From Phycisphaerales bacterium (GTDB lineage Bacteria; Planctomycetota; Phycisphaerae; Phycisphaerales; SM1A02): DNA of 64,000 nucleotides. The translations under genes and the position numbers were made by a program. The notes below the pieces were generated by a model that did no database searches, was not told where the DNA came from, and was given only the letters and a program-made list of their open reading frames with translations. Each line of letters begins with the position of its first letter. Position 1 is the stretch's first letter. The stretch spans positions 1 to 64,000 of the forward strand of contig JAQWTL010000018.1 in assembly GCA_029242715.1 (NCBI GenBank). The letters run 5' to 3'. This document shows, one piece after another, positions 35,579 through 45,830 of the stretch.

Positions 35579-37627
35579 TCATTGCTCGGTTGACTGCTCT
35601 ACCTCGATGCCCAGACTCCGGATGTACGGCTCCATCTGGGGATCACGTCCAAGGTAATCCCGCAACATCTCGGAAGCATCAACGGTTCCACCGCGACCGA
35701 GAACGTGCTTGCGGTAATACGCGCCTGCTTCTGGATCCAGCATTCCCAGCTCTTCAAATCGCTGCTCCATGTCCTTTGCAAAGACCTTGGACCACAAATA
35801 GCCGTAGTAACCGCCCTGGTAGCCGGTGAGGTGGCCAAAGGATGCCTGGTACCAGGTGCCATCAATGGGATCAAAGAGCGTGCATTCCTCATACAGATCC
35901 TTGCCAACCTGAGTCGTATCGACTTCGCCGTCAACGTCGGTATGGAATGCCTGATCACTTCTTCCGTAGAAGACTTGCCCTTCATCGATCATCCCGGAAC
36001 ACAATGTCTTGGCCGCAATCATGCGATCAAGAAGATCCGGTGGAAGAGGATCGCCGGTCTCATAGTGGCCGCTCAGCATTGGAAGCGTTTCGGGCGACCA
36101 CACCCAGGCTTCGAACATCTGGGAGGGTGCTTCCACAAAGTCACGCTCCACCGAGGTGCCGGCAAAGCGAGCCGTCTCCGATTCGGTCAGGATCGTGTGC
36201 AGACAATGACCGAACTCATGAAAGAACGTTTCCGCCTGGTCATGTGACAGCAGGCTTGGACGATCAGGAGTTGGCTTCGGAAAATTGCAGACCAGTGCAG
36301 CCACGGGCTTCTGAACAGACCTGCTTGTCCATGCCTTCCTCGGAACAAGTCCCCACTGAGCGGCATGCCCGTACTTGTTGTCGCGAGGATACATGTCCAT
36401 GAAGAACTCACCGAGCGTTTCACCGGTCTCTCGATCGACGACCTGGAAGTACTCGACATCCTCATGCCAAAGCGGCGCGCCTGCGGGCGCCTCCATTGGG
36501 ATGTAATCAATCCCATAGATATTCTGAGTGATCTCGAAGAGGCCATCACGCACCTTCTCGAAGGGGAAGTATTCCTTTACGACATTCGAATCGACCTCAT
36601 AGTCGCGTTCTCGAATGCGTTCCATGTAGTAACCGAAATCCCAAGGCATGACTGTTGCCTCAGGATCAGCGACATCAGATCGCTTGGCTTCCAGGATGAG
36701 CGCGTAATCCTTCTTCGCCTTTTCTCGCAGCAGTGGCTGGAGCCTGGCATAGAAATCTGCGACGGTCTGGGCATTTCCCGACATGCGAACTTCATTCTCG
36801 AAATCAGAGGCATGGGCATAGCCCAGCAGCCTCGCCTGCTGGGCTCTCAACGCAAGCAGCTTCTCCAGTACCTCGATGTTGCGTTTGGCCCGTCGCTTTC
36901 TGGCCATCCAGATCTTCTGCCTCGTCTCAGCATTCGGGCAATGATCCATGACAGGAATGATTGTCGGGTAATCCATTCCGAGAACGTAGAGACCATCAAT
37001 CTGATCTCTGGCATCCAGCCAGTCCTGGGGCATGCCTTTCAGTTCCTCTGGCGTTACCAGCACAACGGTTTCATCCGCCGTGATATTCCGATCAAACTCG
37101 ATCGATAGTACGTTGATCTCCTTCTCGATCTTCGTCAATTCAGCACGCTGTTCAGCAGTCAGGTTCATGCCTGCTCTGCGGTAGTCACGCAGGGTGAACT
37201 TCAGGAGTCGCGCGTGCTCTCCATCCAGTGAGGGATTTGAATCAGCGATGACACGAACCGCCTCATAGAGATCTTCACGCTTGCCCATCTCAACAAGCCA
37301 ATCGCTGTAGTTCTGGTAAGCCGCCCGTGAAACATCTCTCATTCCGGGATCCGTATGGACATAGGCCATGAACAGCGGCATCCCGATGCTTGCATCCAGT
37401 CTCGCATGCATGTCATCAAGAGCCAGAACCGTGTTCTCGTAGGTTCGCTGGTTATCCGGGATCGCGACAATGGCATCGATCGACCGATTGGCCTCGGCCA
37501 TCGCCGTGTCATAGGAAACCTGCAATTGATCTGGTGTCTGGGGTACCGCGGGTGCCGCGATTGCAATGCCCGAAACAATGAGGCAAGCGACGGTGATGAA
37601 CAGGATGTGCCGGAAGGTGCGATGCAT
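35579..37627 (-). CDS. M3-family oligopeptidase (thimet/oligopeptidase F-like), exported
   Basis: 682 residues from ATG 37627 (AAGGAG upstream). A hydrophobic N-terminal signal (ILFITVACLIVSGIAIA) is followed by the long helical M3 fold. The zinc motif HEFGH is in TFFHEFGHCLHTIL near residue 465, and the distal substrate-side sequence is GYQGGYYGYLWSKVFAKDM. M3 zinc peptidases cleave short peptides and are usually cytosolic; the signal sequence points to periplasmic peptide turnover here. It converges with corA (8 bp gap). Confidence 0.94.
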   Translation of the reverse strand: MHRTFRHILFITVACLIVSGIAIAAPAVPQTPDQLQVSYDTAMAEANRSIDAIVAIPDNQRTYENTVLALDDMHARLDASIGMPLFMAYVHTDPGMRDVSRAAYQNYSDWLVEMGKREDLYEAVRVIADSNPSLDGEHARLLKFTLRDYRRAGMNLTAEQRAELTKIEKEINVLSIEFDRNITADETVVLVTPEELKGMPQDWLDARDQIDGLYVLGMDYPTIIPVMDHCPNAETRQKIWMARKRRAKRNIEVLEKLLALRAQQARLLGYAHASDFENEVRMSGNAQTVADFYARLQPLLREKAKKDYALILEAKRSDVADPEATVMPWDFGYYMERIRERDYEVDSNVVKEYFPFEKVRDGLFEITQNIYGIDYIPMEAPAGAPLWHEDVEYFQVVDRETGETLGEFFMDMYPRDNKYGHAAQWGLVPRKAWTSRSVQKPVAALVCNFPKPTPDRPSLLSHDQAETFFHEFGHCLHTILTESETARFAGTSVERDFVEAPSQMFEAWVWSPETLPMLSGHYETGDPLPPDLLDRMIAAKTLCSGMIDEGQVFYGRSDQAFHTDVDGEVDTTQVGKDLYEECTLFDPIDGTWYQASFGHLTGYQGGYYGYLWSKVFAKDMEQRFEELGMLDPEAGAYYRKHVLGRGGTVDASEMLRDYLGRDPQMEPYIRSLGIEVEQSTEQ

Positions 37628-37690
37628 TCGAGGGCTCCTTGTGCCATGGCCTGTCACAGGCCGAGCCCTCAATGGTAGCGAACAGGGAGG

Positions 37691-38344
37691 TCAGGATCCG
37701 GCGGAGGCGAGTGGCATGTTCGGTGCCTCAGTGACCTCATCAATAGCGATCAGGCGAATATCGCCTACGAGCATCTGCTGGTTTTCACTGCCATCTTCGC
37801 ACCAGACCAGGCCATGGCCATCCTCGCCGAGTGACTGGTTCCAGGGAACAGCGATCTTGCGGGTCTCGCCGACTCGCATGCCACGGATCGTCTCATTCCA
37901 ACCAGCAAACATGTCCTCTCCCATGGGGAGGACCATGTCCCCCTGTGCCTCCTCGGTGAGAAGGACGGGGGTGCCATCTTCAGTCCACATGGACATGGAC
38001 ACGGTGACAGTCGAGTTGGTTTCATCAACCATTTCATTGCCTTGCCCGGGCATGACGGTGGCATACCAGGAACCCCCTGGAGTATTGGTCCAGGTCCGGG
38101 CGGTGATCCCCGGAAGAACTGCTGCATCGAAGTCAGGAGTTGCTGCGGTGAGTTCCAAGGTTGTAGTCGTCGTGCCAGCTTCAGGTGTCGCCTTGGCACT
38201 GTCGACTTCTTGATTGCTGCTTTCGGGATTCTGCGGTCCCTCTGGATCGACCTTTGGTTTGGAATCCTTACAACCAACCATGCCGACAACCAGCATGAAG
38301 CTTGTGAACAATGCGGCGGACTTTGTAAACGAACGAGTAGTCAT
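37691..38344 (-). CDS. Lipoprotein with FKBP-type peptidyl-prolyl isomerase-like domain
   Basis: 217 residues with a lipobox in LVVGMVGC and a Ser/Thr/Pro linker. The C-terminal half resembles FKBP isomerases: MSMWTEDGTPV, GWNETIRGMRVGETRKIAVPWNQSLGEDG (the GMRVGEKRKLTIP-like core), ending DIRLIAIDEV. The active-site aromatics are only partly conserved, so isomerase activity is not assured. It lies directly upstream of the M3 peptidase on the same strand, which fits periplasmic protein folding and turnover. Confidence 0.75.
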   Translation of the reverse strand: MTTRSFTKSAALFTSFMLVVGMVGCKDSKPKVDPEGPQNPESSNQEVDSAKATPEAGTTTTTLELTAATPDFDAAVLPGITARTWTNTPGGSWYATVMPGQGNEMVDETNSTVTVSMSMWTEDGTPVLLTEEAQGDMVLPMGEDMFAGWNETIRGMRVGETRKIAVPWNQSLGEDGHGLVWCEDGSENQQMLVGDIRLIAIDEVTEAPNMPLASAGS

Positions 38345-38458
38345 CTGGGAGGCCTCCTTGCGCCAGGGGATTCAGTTCGACACCAAGATTACCCCAACAT
38401 GAGTACTGAAGTCGAACAGATGCTCCGGATCGGTGGATCCGTTGTGGGCACAGGTATG

Positions 38459-38490
38459 AAAAAACCGGGTGGCCAGAGGCCACCCGGTTT
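38459..38490 (-). terminator. Rho-independent terminator of atpD
   Basis: A perfect 13 bp stem (AAACCGGGTGGCC at 38462-38474 with GGCCACCCGGTTT at 38478-38490) has a 3-base loop and is followed on the minus strand by six T's (38464-38459). It sits about 40 bp beyond the atpD stop, which is strong evidence that transcription ends after atpD. Confidence 0.9.
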
Positions 38491-38528
38491 GAAGACATGT
38501 GCATGCCCATAATGGGCACTGAACGGTG

Positions 38529-40010
<1,482 letters not shown>

Positions 40011-40150
40011 TCACCTGGTCCCCTGAGGACACGCCTTCAGTGACGGAAGACCCGGGAGGATAGCGGAATCCAAGGGTCCCGTCATCGAACCAGGGCCCTT
40101 CCAGCCCCTTTTCCCGAGCTGAGCTGCCCGCCGAGGTACCATGTCCCCCC

Positions 40151-40552
40151 ATGCGATTTGAACTCATTGACCATGTCCACGAGCAGTCCGACGACCAGAT
40201 CCGGGCCGTGAAGCATGTAACAGCCGCTGAGGAATACCTGGGCGACCATTTTCCAGGCTTCCCCATCCTTCCAGGGGTGCTGATGCTGGAGGCCCTGGTC
40301 CAAGCGGCCAGAAAGCTGCTCCAGGATCGTGAATCCTGTCGGCTCGTCCTCGGAGAGGTCAAATCCCTCAAATATGGCGCCATGGTCCGTCCCGGGGAGC
40401 GGCTTGAAGTCGAGGTCACCGCGATCAAGCGAGATGATCTTGGCCAATGGTCCTGCAAGGGAAAGGGCATTGTGCTCCGAAACGATGATTCAGCCCGTTC
40501 AGAGGAGACAGCCATCTCCGGACGGTTTACCATGCGACCTATCAGGGTCTGA
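40151..40552 (+). CDS. FabZ-like hotdog-fold 3-hydroxyacyl-ACP dehydratase
   Basis: 133 residues. The hotdog central helix contains the catalytic His and Glu in DHFPGFPILPGVLMLEALVQAA, and the strands VKSLKYGAMVRPGERLEVEV match FabZ. It is the first of a three-gene set (dehydratase, ACP, dehydratase) with 40 and 20 bp gaps. It is probably one of the dehydration activities of a fatty-acid or related acyl-chain pathway. Confidence 0.85.
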   Translation: MRFELIDHVHEQSDDQIRAVKHVTAAEEYLGDHFPGFPILPGVLMLEALVQAARKLLQDRESCRLVLGEVKSLKYGAMVRPGERLEVEVTAIKRDDLGQWSCKGKGIVLRNDDSARSEETAISGRFTMRPIRV

Positions 40553-40594
40553 AGCAACAACGCACGACCCAACCAACACGGAGTTGCCGGACCC

Positions 40595-41014
40595 ATGGCC
40601 ATGAGCCCCGAAGAGATCTTCGCCCATATTCGCGATGTTCTGGAAGAAGCACTTGGTGTCGACGAAGACGAAGTCACGTCGGAAGCACGACTTGTTTCCG
40701 ATCTTGGCGCCGAGTCGATCGATTTCCTCGACATCCAGTTTCGGCTGGAAAAGACATTCTCGACCGACGACCACCCGTTCAAGATCGAACAAGGTGAACT
40801 CTTTCCCGAGAACCTGATGGACAACGCTGATTGGGTTCAGGACGAGACCTTCACGGATGCAGGCATGTCGATGCTCCGGGAACGCATGCCTCACCTTGAT
40901 CTCACTTCATTCGAATCAGATCGAAGTCTTGCAGGCGTCGCCGACCTCATCACGGTGCAATCGCTGGTTGCCTTTGTACAGGGCAAACTCAACAGCGAAA
41001 CAAGCCCCGCCTGA
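40595..41014 (+). CDS. Acyl carrier protein-like, extended
   Basis: 139 residues, longer than a normal ACP (about 78). The phosphopantetheine Ser lies in LGAESIDFLDIQFRLEKTF, equivalent to the 'DSLD' motif but with Glu in place of Asp. The extra C-terminal part (about residues 75-139) with VADLITVQSLVAFVQGKL replaces the usual helix IV end. It lies between two hotdog dehydratase genes, and coaD, which makes the CoA needed for the prosthetic group, is the next gene but on the opposite strand. The length suggests a specialised carrier rather than the housekeeping AcpP. Confidence 0.8.
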   Translation: MAMSPEEIFAHIRDVLEEALGVDEDEVTSEARLVSDLGAESIDFLDIQFRLEKTFSTDDHPFKIEQGELFPENLMDNADWVQDETFTDAGMSMLRERMPHLDLTSFESDRSLAGVADLITVQSLVAFVQGKLNSETSPA

Positions 41015-41035
41015 TCCTCCCCGGAGGCTGCTGTC

Positions 41036-41569
41036 ATGCGGTGGATGTGGATTGACCAGATCGTTGATTTCGAAGCCGGCAAACGCATGTCCGCGGTCAA
41101 GAATGTTTCCTTGGCCGAAGAGCATCTGCATGATCACTTTGCTGCCGATGATCGCTTTCCTGCACAACCATTGATGCCCGCATCCCTCATGATCGAGGGC
41201 ATGGCCCAAACAGCAGGCATACTTGTAGGAGCGGTGAATGGATTTCGCGAGAAAGTCGTGCTTGCGAAGATCGCAAAGGCCCAGATTGAATCCGACGTGA
41301 CACCCGGATCCACGATCCGATACGACGCGACGCTTGATCGAATTGATGAAGCAGGTGCTGCCACGAGTGGAATCGTGTTGATGAGGCGCCCGCACGATCA
41401 GGAGACCTGGACAACCATTGGACGGGTCGACCTGATGTTCAGCCACGTGGATCACAACATGGCAGGCATGTCATTCCCTGAAGAGAACTTCGTGTTCTCA
41501 GAGAACTTCAAGACGATCCTGAGAACAGCCGGCCTGGATTCCCTGGCAGAATCCGAAGCCACCGACTGA
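41036..41569 (+). CDS. Hotdog-fold dehydratase-like protein (FabZ/FabA class)
   Basis: 177 residues with GGAGG before the start. The central helix region HDHFAADDRFPAQPLMPASLMIEGMAQTAGIL matches FabZ/FabA but has an insertion of a few residues between the catalytic His and the conserved Pro. The C-terminal tail is long (about 40 residues more than FabZ). It probably works with the adjacent ACP; substrate unknown. Confidence 0.75.
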   Translation: MRWMWIDQIVDFEAGKRMSAVKNVSLAEEHLHDHFAADDRFPAQPLMPASLMIEGMAQTAGILVGAVNGFREKVVLAKIAKAQIESDVTPGSTIRYDATLDRIDEAGAATSGIVLMRRPHDQETWTTIGRVDLMFSHVDHNMAGMSFPEENFVFSENFKTILRTAGLDSLAESEATD

Positions 41570-41578
41570 CACGTGGGA

Positions 41579-42145
41579 TCAGTCCACTCCCCAGGTGCCT
41601 TCCATCGTTCGATCATGAAGCACATGTGACTCATCTGCCTGAATCTCACGCAGACGACTGATCACCGTCTTTGGCACAACACCCTGGAGTCCCTCGAGGT
41701 CTCCACCCAACGCAACGATCTGACGGATCAAGCTTGATGAGGTGAAGCCGTACTCCTGCGATGGAAGGACGAATACCGTCTCGATATCAGCCACGTGCCT
41801 GTTGGCAAGTGCCAACTGGCATTCCGTAGCCGTATCGGTGGCATTGCGAAGACCTCGAAGCAAGGCTGTTGCCTCGATCTTCCTGGCAAAGTCAACAGTC
41901 AGTCCTTCATAGGACTCGACCCGGACCTTCGCGAGTGAAGGTTCCGAAGTGACAATGTCTGCAACCAGATCGCTGGCCATGGCTGTGCGATCCTCAATCG
42001 TGAAGAGCCAGGATTTGTCCGGATTCTGACCGACCCCCACGACGATCTCATCGAAGAGCCGACGTGCACGACGGATCACATCCAGGTGACCGAGGGTAAT
42101 GGGATCGAATGAGCCGGCATACAGGGCCAGGTGCGTAGTCGTCAT
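41579..42145 (-). CDS. coaD: Phosphopantetheine adenylyltransferase
   Basis: Penultimate step of CoA synthesis. From ATG 42145 the product has 188 residues; the frame is open upstream to 42319, but the extra residues are Gly/Arg/His-rich and match nothing. The nucleotidyltransferase motif is LYAGSFDPITLGHLDVI (T/HxGH class), with LLRGLRNATD and the ATP-site ISSS-like FTSSSLIRQ. The length is slightly above the 160 typical because of a short C-terminal tail. It converges with the dehydratase genes. Confidence 0.95.
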   Translation of the reverse strand: MTTTHLALYAGSFDPITLGHLDVIRRARRLFDEIVVGVGQNPDKSWLFTIEDRTAMASDLVADIVTSEPSLAKVRVESYEGLTVDFARKIEATALLRGLRNATDTATECQLALANRHVADIETVFVLPSQEYGFTSSSLIRQIVALGGDLEGLQGVVPKTVISRLREIQADESHVLHDRTMEGTWGVD

Positions 42146-42279
42146 GGTTGGATTGTAGGCCCGATGGCCTCCCGTTCCATGCAATCGGACCAGTCTGCAT
42201 GCCCAACCCCCTGCATCGTGGGCTCTACCCGCTTTTCTTTGTTTGTCCCTTGCATGACATCCTCCCCAATCGGACTGTC

Positions 42280-42470
42280 TTAAGGAGTGGAGGCATTCGC
42301 CTCCTGGATTGAATCTCACCCCGCATCGGTACGCCTCCCCGAGCGGGGTTCAATCACGGGGCTCGGTGTCCCATGGATACCGGGTACCCATTCCTCTCTC
42401 TCGCTCCGAGGGACGCGTGGTCCCAGACGGACGACTCGGCGGCTGCCGGCTGATGACGGCGGCCGCCGAT
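42280..42470. ncRNA. Hairpin-rich non-coding stretch, candidate structured RNA or leader
   Basis: The 365 bp between coaD and the MBL-fold gene contain no convincing gene but several inverted repeats. GGAGGC/GCCTCC (42289-42304) comes first. A three-part stem follows: GATTGAA (42307-42313) with TTCAATC (42349-42355), CCCCGC (42319-42324) with GCGGGG (42343-42348), and TCGG with CCGA inside. Further pairs are GGTGTCC/GGATACC (42365-42381), CTCGG/CCGAG (42362-42410), GGGAC/GTCCC (42410-42424) and CGGC/GCCG (42437-42448). The strand is unknown. On the minus strand it would be the coaD 5' leader. I could not match it to RNase P, SRP, tmRNA or a riboswitch. Confidence 0.35.
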
Positions 42471-42510
42471 CGCTTGCTTTCAGAGCATTGGAACATTCGC
42501 AGCCATGAGC

Positions 42511-43179
42511 TCACCGGACCAGGATGTTGTCCCGGCCAGGAACAATCACGTCTGCGATTTCGATGGCTTCCTTGAAAGACTCCCTGGCTTGTTCAAGATC
42601 TTCGCAACTTGGAAGAACCTTTCCTTGCTCAAGGTGCTCTGAAGTCGGCACGGCATCACCAGCAACAAGGACTGTCGCCCTGGGCTGAGAGAGCAGCAGT
42701 CCACAAGTTCCTGGCGTGACGCCCGGCAGTGGAAACAAGTCGACACCTTGGACAATCTGGTCCGGAGCCGGTTTGATGGATGCGAGTGGAGCCAGCCGGG
42801 CCTTGCAGATCGCAACAGTCTCATCATCCGCATGGCTGCGGGCATCTTCAACGGCTTGTTCAAGTTGTGAACGGGTATGCAGCAATTCCGGTTCATGTGC
42901 CAACCAGATTGCGTCCTCAAATCCCTCAAGGCCACGTCGATGGTCTTCCGCAAGGCTTGTCAAGAACACATGAGTGACCTCGCCTGGTTGGATCGGCGAT
43001 CGTTCACCAAGCCGAGCATGCAGGACCTGGGCTGGCAACCCGGGATTGACGAGAATTCGGCAGGAGTCCGCCATGATCAAGGTCGTGGTGGCATGAGGGG
43101 TACGGACCATGCCAGCCTCTTCCCAGAGCGTATTGGCAGCCAGGGTTCCCAGTGAGATAACACGATATTCAGGGGGCAT
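42511..43179 (-). CDS. Metallo-beta-lactamase-fold protein with most metal ligands lost
   Basis: 222 residues from ATG 43179 (GGAGG upstream). The fold follows the MBL order: strand-rich start, VFLTSLAEDHRRGLEGF, LPGVTPGTCGLLL, VLVAGDAV and a final IVPGRDNILV. The canonical ligand motif HxHxDH reads TSLAEDH, the middle His of 'TPGH' is Thr, and the late His of 'PGHD' is Arg. Only the Asp/His pair and the VAGDA Asp remain. A classical two-zinc hydrolase is unlikely, and the function is unknown. Confidence 0.8.
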   Translation of the reverse strand: MPPEYRVISLGTLAANTLWEEAGMVRTPHATTTLIMADSCRILVNPGLPAQVLHARLGERSPIQPGEVTHVFLTSLAEDHRRGLEGFEDAIWLAHEPELLHTRSQLEQAVEDARSHADDETVAICKARLAPLASIKPAPDQIVQGVDLFPLPGVTPGTCGLLLSQPRATVLVAGDAVPTSEHLEQGKVLPSCEDLEQARESFKEAIEIADVIVPGRDNILVR

Positions 43180-43281
43180 CAATCAACCTCCGTCCACTCA
43201 AAATCAACATGACGTCCAATGGGCAGAAGTTGCCCGGGAGAAGGAGCAGGATACGGTCTGCCCAGACAATACACTTGTGGC

Positions 43282-45234
43282 ATGTCCATGCTTACCACTC
43301 CACTGTTCGCCATACTCCTTTTCATTCAACCAGCCATTAATGAAGAAGAGGTTCCCTGGCCGGTCAAACTCGGCGCTCGTGCTCTGCACAGAAGCAACCA
43401 GATCCCATTGGTTGACCAGGTCGTCCTTGTTCCGGACCTGGACACCTGGATCGATGAATTGGCCCATTGGTCATTGAACGGGCATTGGCCTGTGCTGATT
43501 GAAGATGATCATTTCGCCCCGATGTTCATTCGTGAACTCAAGCCCTCGCAGGTCATTCAAAGAAAGCCTGTCACCCCTCCTGATAAATCAGTGATGGATC
43601 GCTTCCGGCTCATGCTTGCGCGGGCATGGGGAGCCCAACCAGGTGAATCATTCCAAGAGGCGCTTGCACGCCAGAACATCCAGCCACTTGGCCTGGTCCT
43701 CACAACCGAGTCTTCACCTTCGGTGACTGCTGCAATGGCGTTGGCGGTTGGACGTGGGCAGGCGGTTGCCATGCTGGATGGTCAACTGGGTGGTGGCGGA
43801 ACAATCCTGAATGCGACAAAGACCGCCGCGCTGGCAGAGCAGGTCCGGAATCGATGTGAAGAGACCGGACTGAGCTGGAAAACACTCGGAGATGAACTGG
43901 ATGCCATCACCATCTGCCGAAAGCTGCCCGCACGAGTCCGCGCTCAATTACCGGAGACGGCACGTGTCAATGCCCCAAATGTTGGTCCAGAAGATCCACT
44001 GGCCATTACGGATGTCCTTGGAAGACGCCAGAATGGACGCCGCTTCGCCATTGTCGGTTGGATCAATGGAAGCCAGATTGAATCGGCCTACATGGCCATG
44101 TGCAGCCTGTTTCTGGTTCCCAAGACAGCGTGGCTGTGCAATGGTTACTCCAGCAATGGTGAGCGGGCTCAATACGGAATAAGAGAAGCCGCTGCCAATC
44201 TTTCGAAAGCAGGATACGAATGCACGGTCACCGAAAATGCCACCGTCCAAGCGTTGCGATCAATGTCTACAGGAGGAATTCATGAGGACCTGATCCTGAT
44301 GAACTCCCAAGGCAACAGAGATTTCTTCGAACTGGGGGCAACCCGGGGTACCACGAATGATGTCCCCGTCCTGTCATCACCATCAATCCTGCAAATGATT
44401 CACAGTTGGTCCCTGCAGGATCCGACGAATGCCAACACCATCGGCGGTCGCTGGCTGGAACATGGTGTCTATGCCTATGTGGGTTCTTCCCATGAACCAT
44501 TCCTGGCGGCATTCGTGAAGCCAACCGAATTCGTGAGGCGCATTACCTTGCTCGTTCCGTTTCTTGCCGCTGGCCGTTGGTGGGACGACCAAGGCCCATT
44601 CAGCCGACCCTGGCGTGTCAATACGCTCGGGGATCCGTTGATGACTGCCGCGTCACCTTCGCTCTCGACACGATCAAAAATTACGCCCTCTGGGTCAGCA
44701 AATGCAGCACAAAGAGGGCAGAACCTGCGCACCGAAGCTGAGAAGCTCATGCGAAGCATCCAGGACTCGCCTTCTCCAGAGTCACTGGCCATGGTCATCA
44801 AACTCCTCAACCTGTTGGGAGAGGACGAACTCGCGAGAAACATGTGGGCCTATGGCAGCCAGAACAAGCTGCTGAGCACGGCATCAGCATCACTGATACT
44901 TGGCCCACTCTTCAGACTCCAGGACAGACAGGCCTTTCTCAAGGCCTGGCCGTTGGTGACGAAGCCAACCAGATTGCAACGTGACATGTTGTGGCAATTG
45001 ATTGGGCCGTCCCTAGCAGCCAGTACAGACGATGACACGCTCCTGCTCCTTGAGCAGGAAGTCACCGGACCAACTCCTTCAAGTTACATCGAGATACTCG
45101 GGCCTCATCTGTCGAGGTCTTTCGGCACCGCACGCACGATCAACTTGATCAAGAGGGCTGGTGCACGCGCCAACTCAGGACAGGAAAAGAAACGCCTCGA
45201 AGCGCTTCTGGCCCAGTATGCAACTGGTCGCTGA
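43282..45234 (+). CDS. Large exported protein, unknown; weak C25-peptidase-like segment
   Basis: 650 residues from ATG 43282 (a second ATG at 43288). Signal peptide LTTPLFAILLFIQPAI. The middle part (about residues 260-450) has ENATVQALRSM, GIHEDLILMNSQGNRDFF, then GGRWLEHGVYAYVGSSHEPFLAAF and WRVNTLGDPLM, which recall caspase-like gingipain/C25 domains. I cannot see a clear His-Cys dyad in place. The C-terminal 200 residues are helical. It is probably periplasmic or surface located. Confidence 0.7.
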   Translation: MSMLTTPLFAILLFIQPAINEEEVPWPVKLGARALHRSNQIPLVDQVVLVPDLDTWIDELAHWSLNGHWPVLIEDDHFAPMFIRELKPSQVIQRKPVTPPDKSVMDRFRLMLARAWGAQPGESFQEALARQNIQPLGLVLTTESSPSVTAAMALAVGRGQAVAMLDGQLGGGGTILNATKTAALAEQVRNRCEETGLSWKTLGDELDAITICRKLPARVRAQLPETARVNAPNVGPEDPLAITDVLGRRQNGRRFAIVGWINGSQIESAYMAMCSLFLVPKTAWLCNGYSSNGERAQYGIREAAANLSKAGYECTVTENATVQALRSMSTGGIHEDLILMNSQGNRDFFELGATRGTTNDVPVLSSPSILQMIHSWSLQDPTNANTIGGRWLEHGVYAYVGSSHEPFLAAFVKPTEFVRRITLLVPFLAAGRWWDDQGPFSRPWRVNTLGDPLMTAASPSLSTRSKITPSGSANAAQRGQNLRTEAEKLMRSIQDSPSPESLAMVIKLLNLLGEDELARNMWAYGSQNKLLSTASASLILGPLFRLQDRQAFLKAWPLVTKPTRLQRDMLWQLIGPSLAASTDDDTLLLLEQEVTGPTPSSYIEILGPHLSRSFGTARTINLIKRAGARANSGQEKKRLEALLAQYATGR

Positions 45235-45830
45235 ATCCCTTGTAGAGAAACCTGCGACTGATGAATCAGTCGGCGTTGACGACCAGTTTGATGGCGAAGA
45301 GCTCATAGCCAAGGGCATCGCCGGAACCAAGCGCGAGGGCGGTCGTTGGGCCTTCGAAGGCCGCCAGTGCCGCATGATTCGAGCAGGGCTGCAAAATTGG
45401 CTCTGGATTGACTTCCATGCCTGGTGTGAGGGGGCCGCTGAGGGCAACGGTGACGATAATCAGTGCATTCATGGGTCCAATTCCTAATTTCATTTCACTG
45501 ATTCGAAGAACGTCCTCGAAATCAGATTCCACTTCGCGATCACTCCGACCCCTCCGTCGACGTCATAGAGGCCCGAATCCAGTGCAATTCAAGGATCGAG
45601 TGAAGACAGTCCCTAAAAAGACTGCCTTTTCCGGCGTAAAACCAGCTAGGAGAGGGCATAACAGAGGCATTGAGGACAACCCGGAAAGGAAAGGGAATCT
45701 CTCAACCAATGCCGTCTTGACAGAAAGATGACACACGGAGAGGCTGTATCACCGGATAGAGCCAATGTGAGCTCGATTCGCAGCCTCAACAAGATCTAAC
45801 AAACGGGCGACCACGAATCGAACTGGTCAA
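45235..45830. other. Long stretch without a convincing gene
   Basis: About 600 bp between the exported protein and the TpsB gene. A minus-strand open frame of 68 codons (45266-45472) begins with a hydrophobic MNALIIVTVALSG segment and an AGGA upstream. It could be a tiny exported peptide, but nothing else supports it. No terminator-type hairpin or clear promoter was found. The last 130 bp before 45831 are the expected place for the TPS promoter. Confidence 0.5.

Noticed and set aside
42280-42470. RNase P RNA, SRP RNA or tmRNA in the hairpin-rich region
   Set aside because: The universal core sequences of these RNAs were not found on either strand.
45266-45472. Tiny exported peptide gene on the minus strand (MNALIIVTVALSG start)
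   Set aside because: Only a hydrophobic start and a weak Shine-Dalgarno sequence support it; kept as part of the intergenic description.
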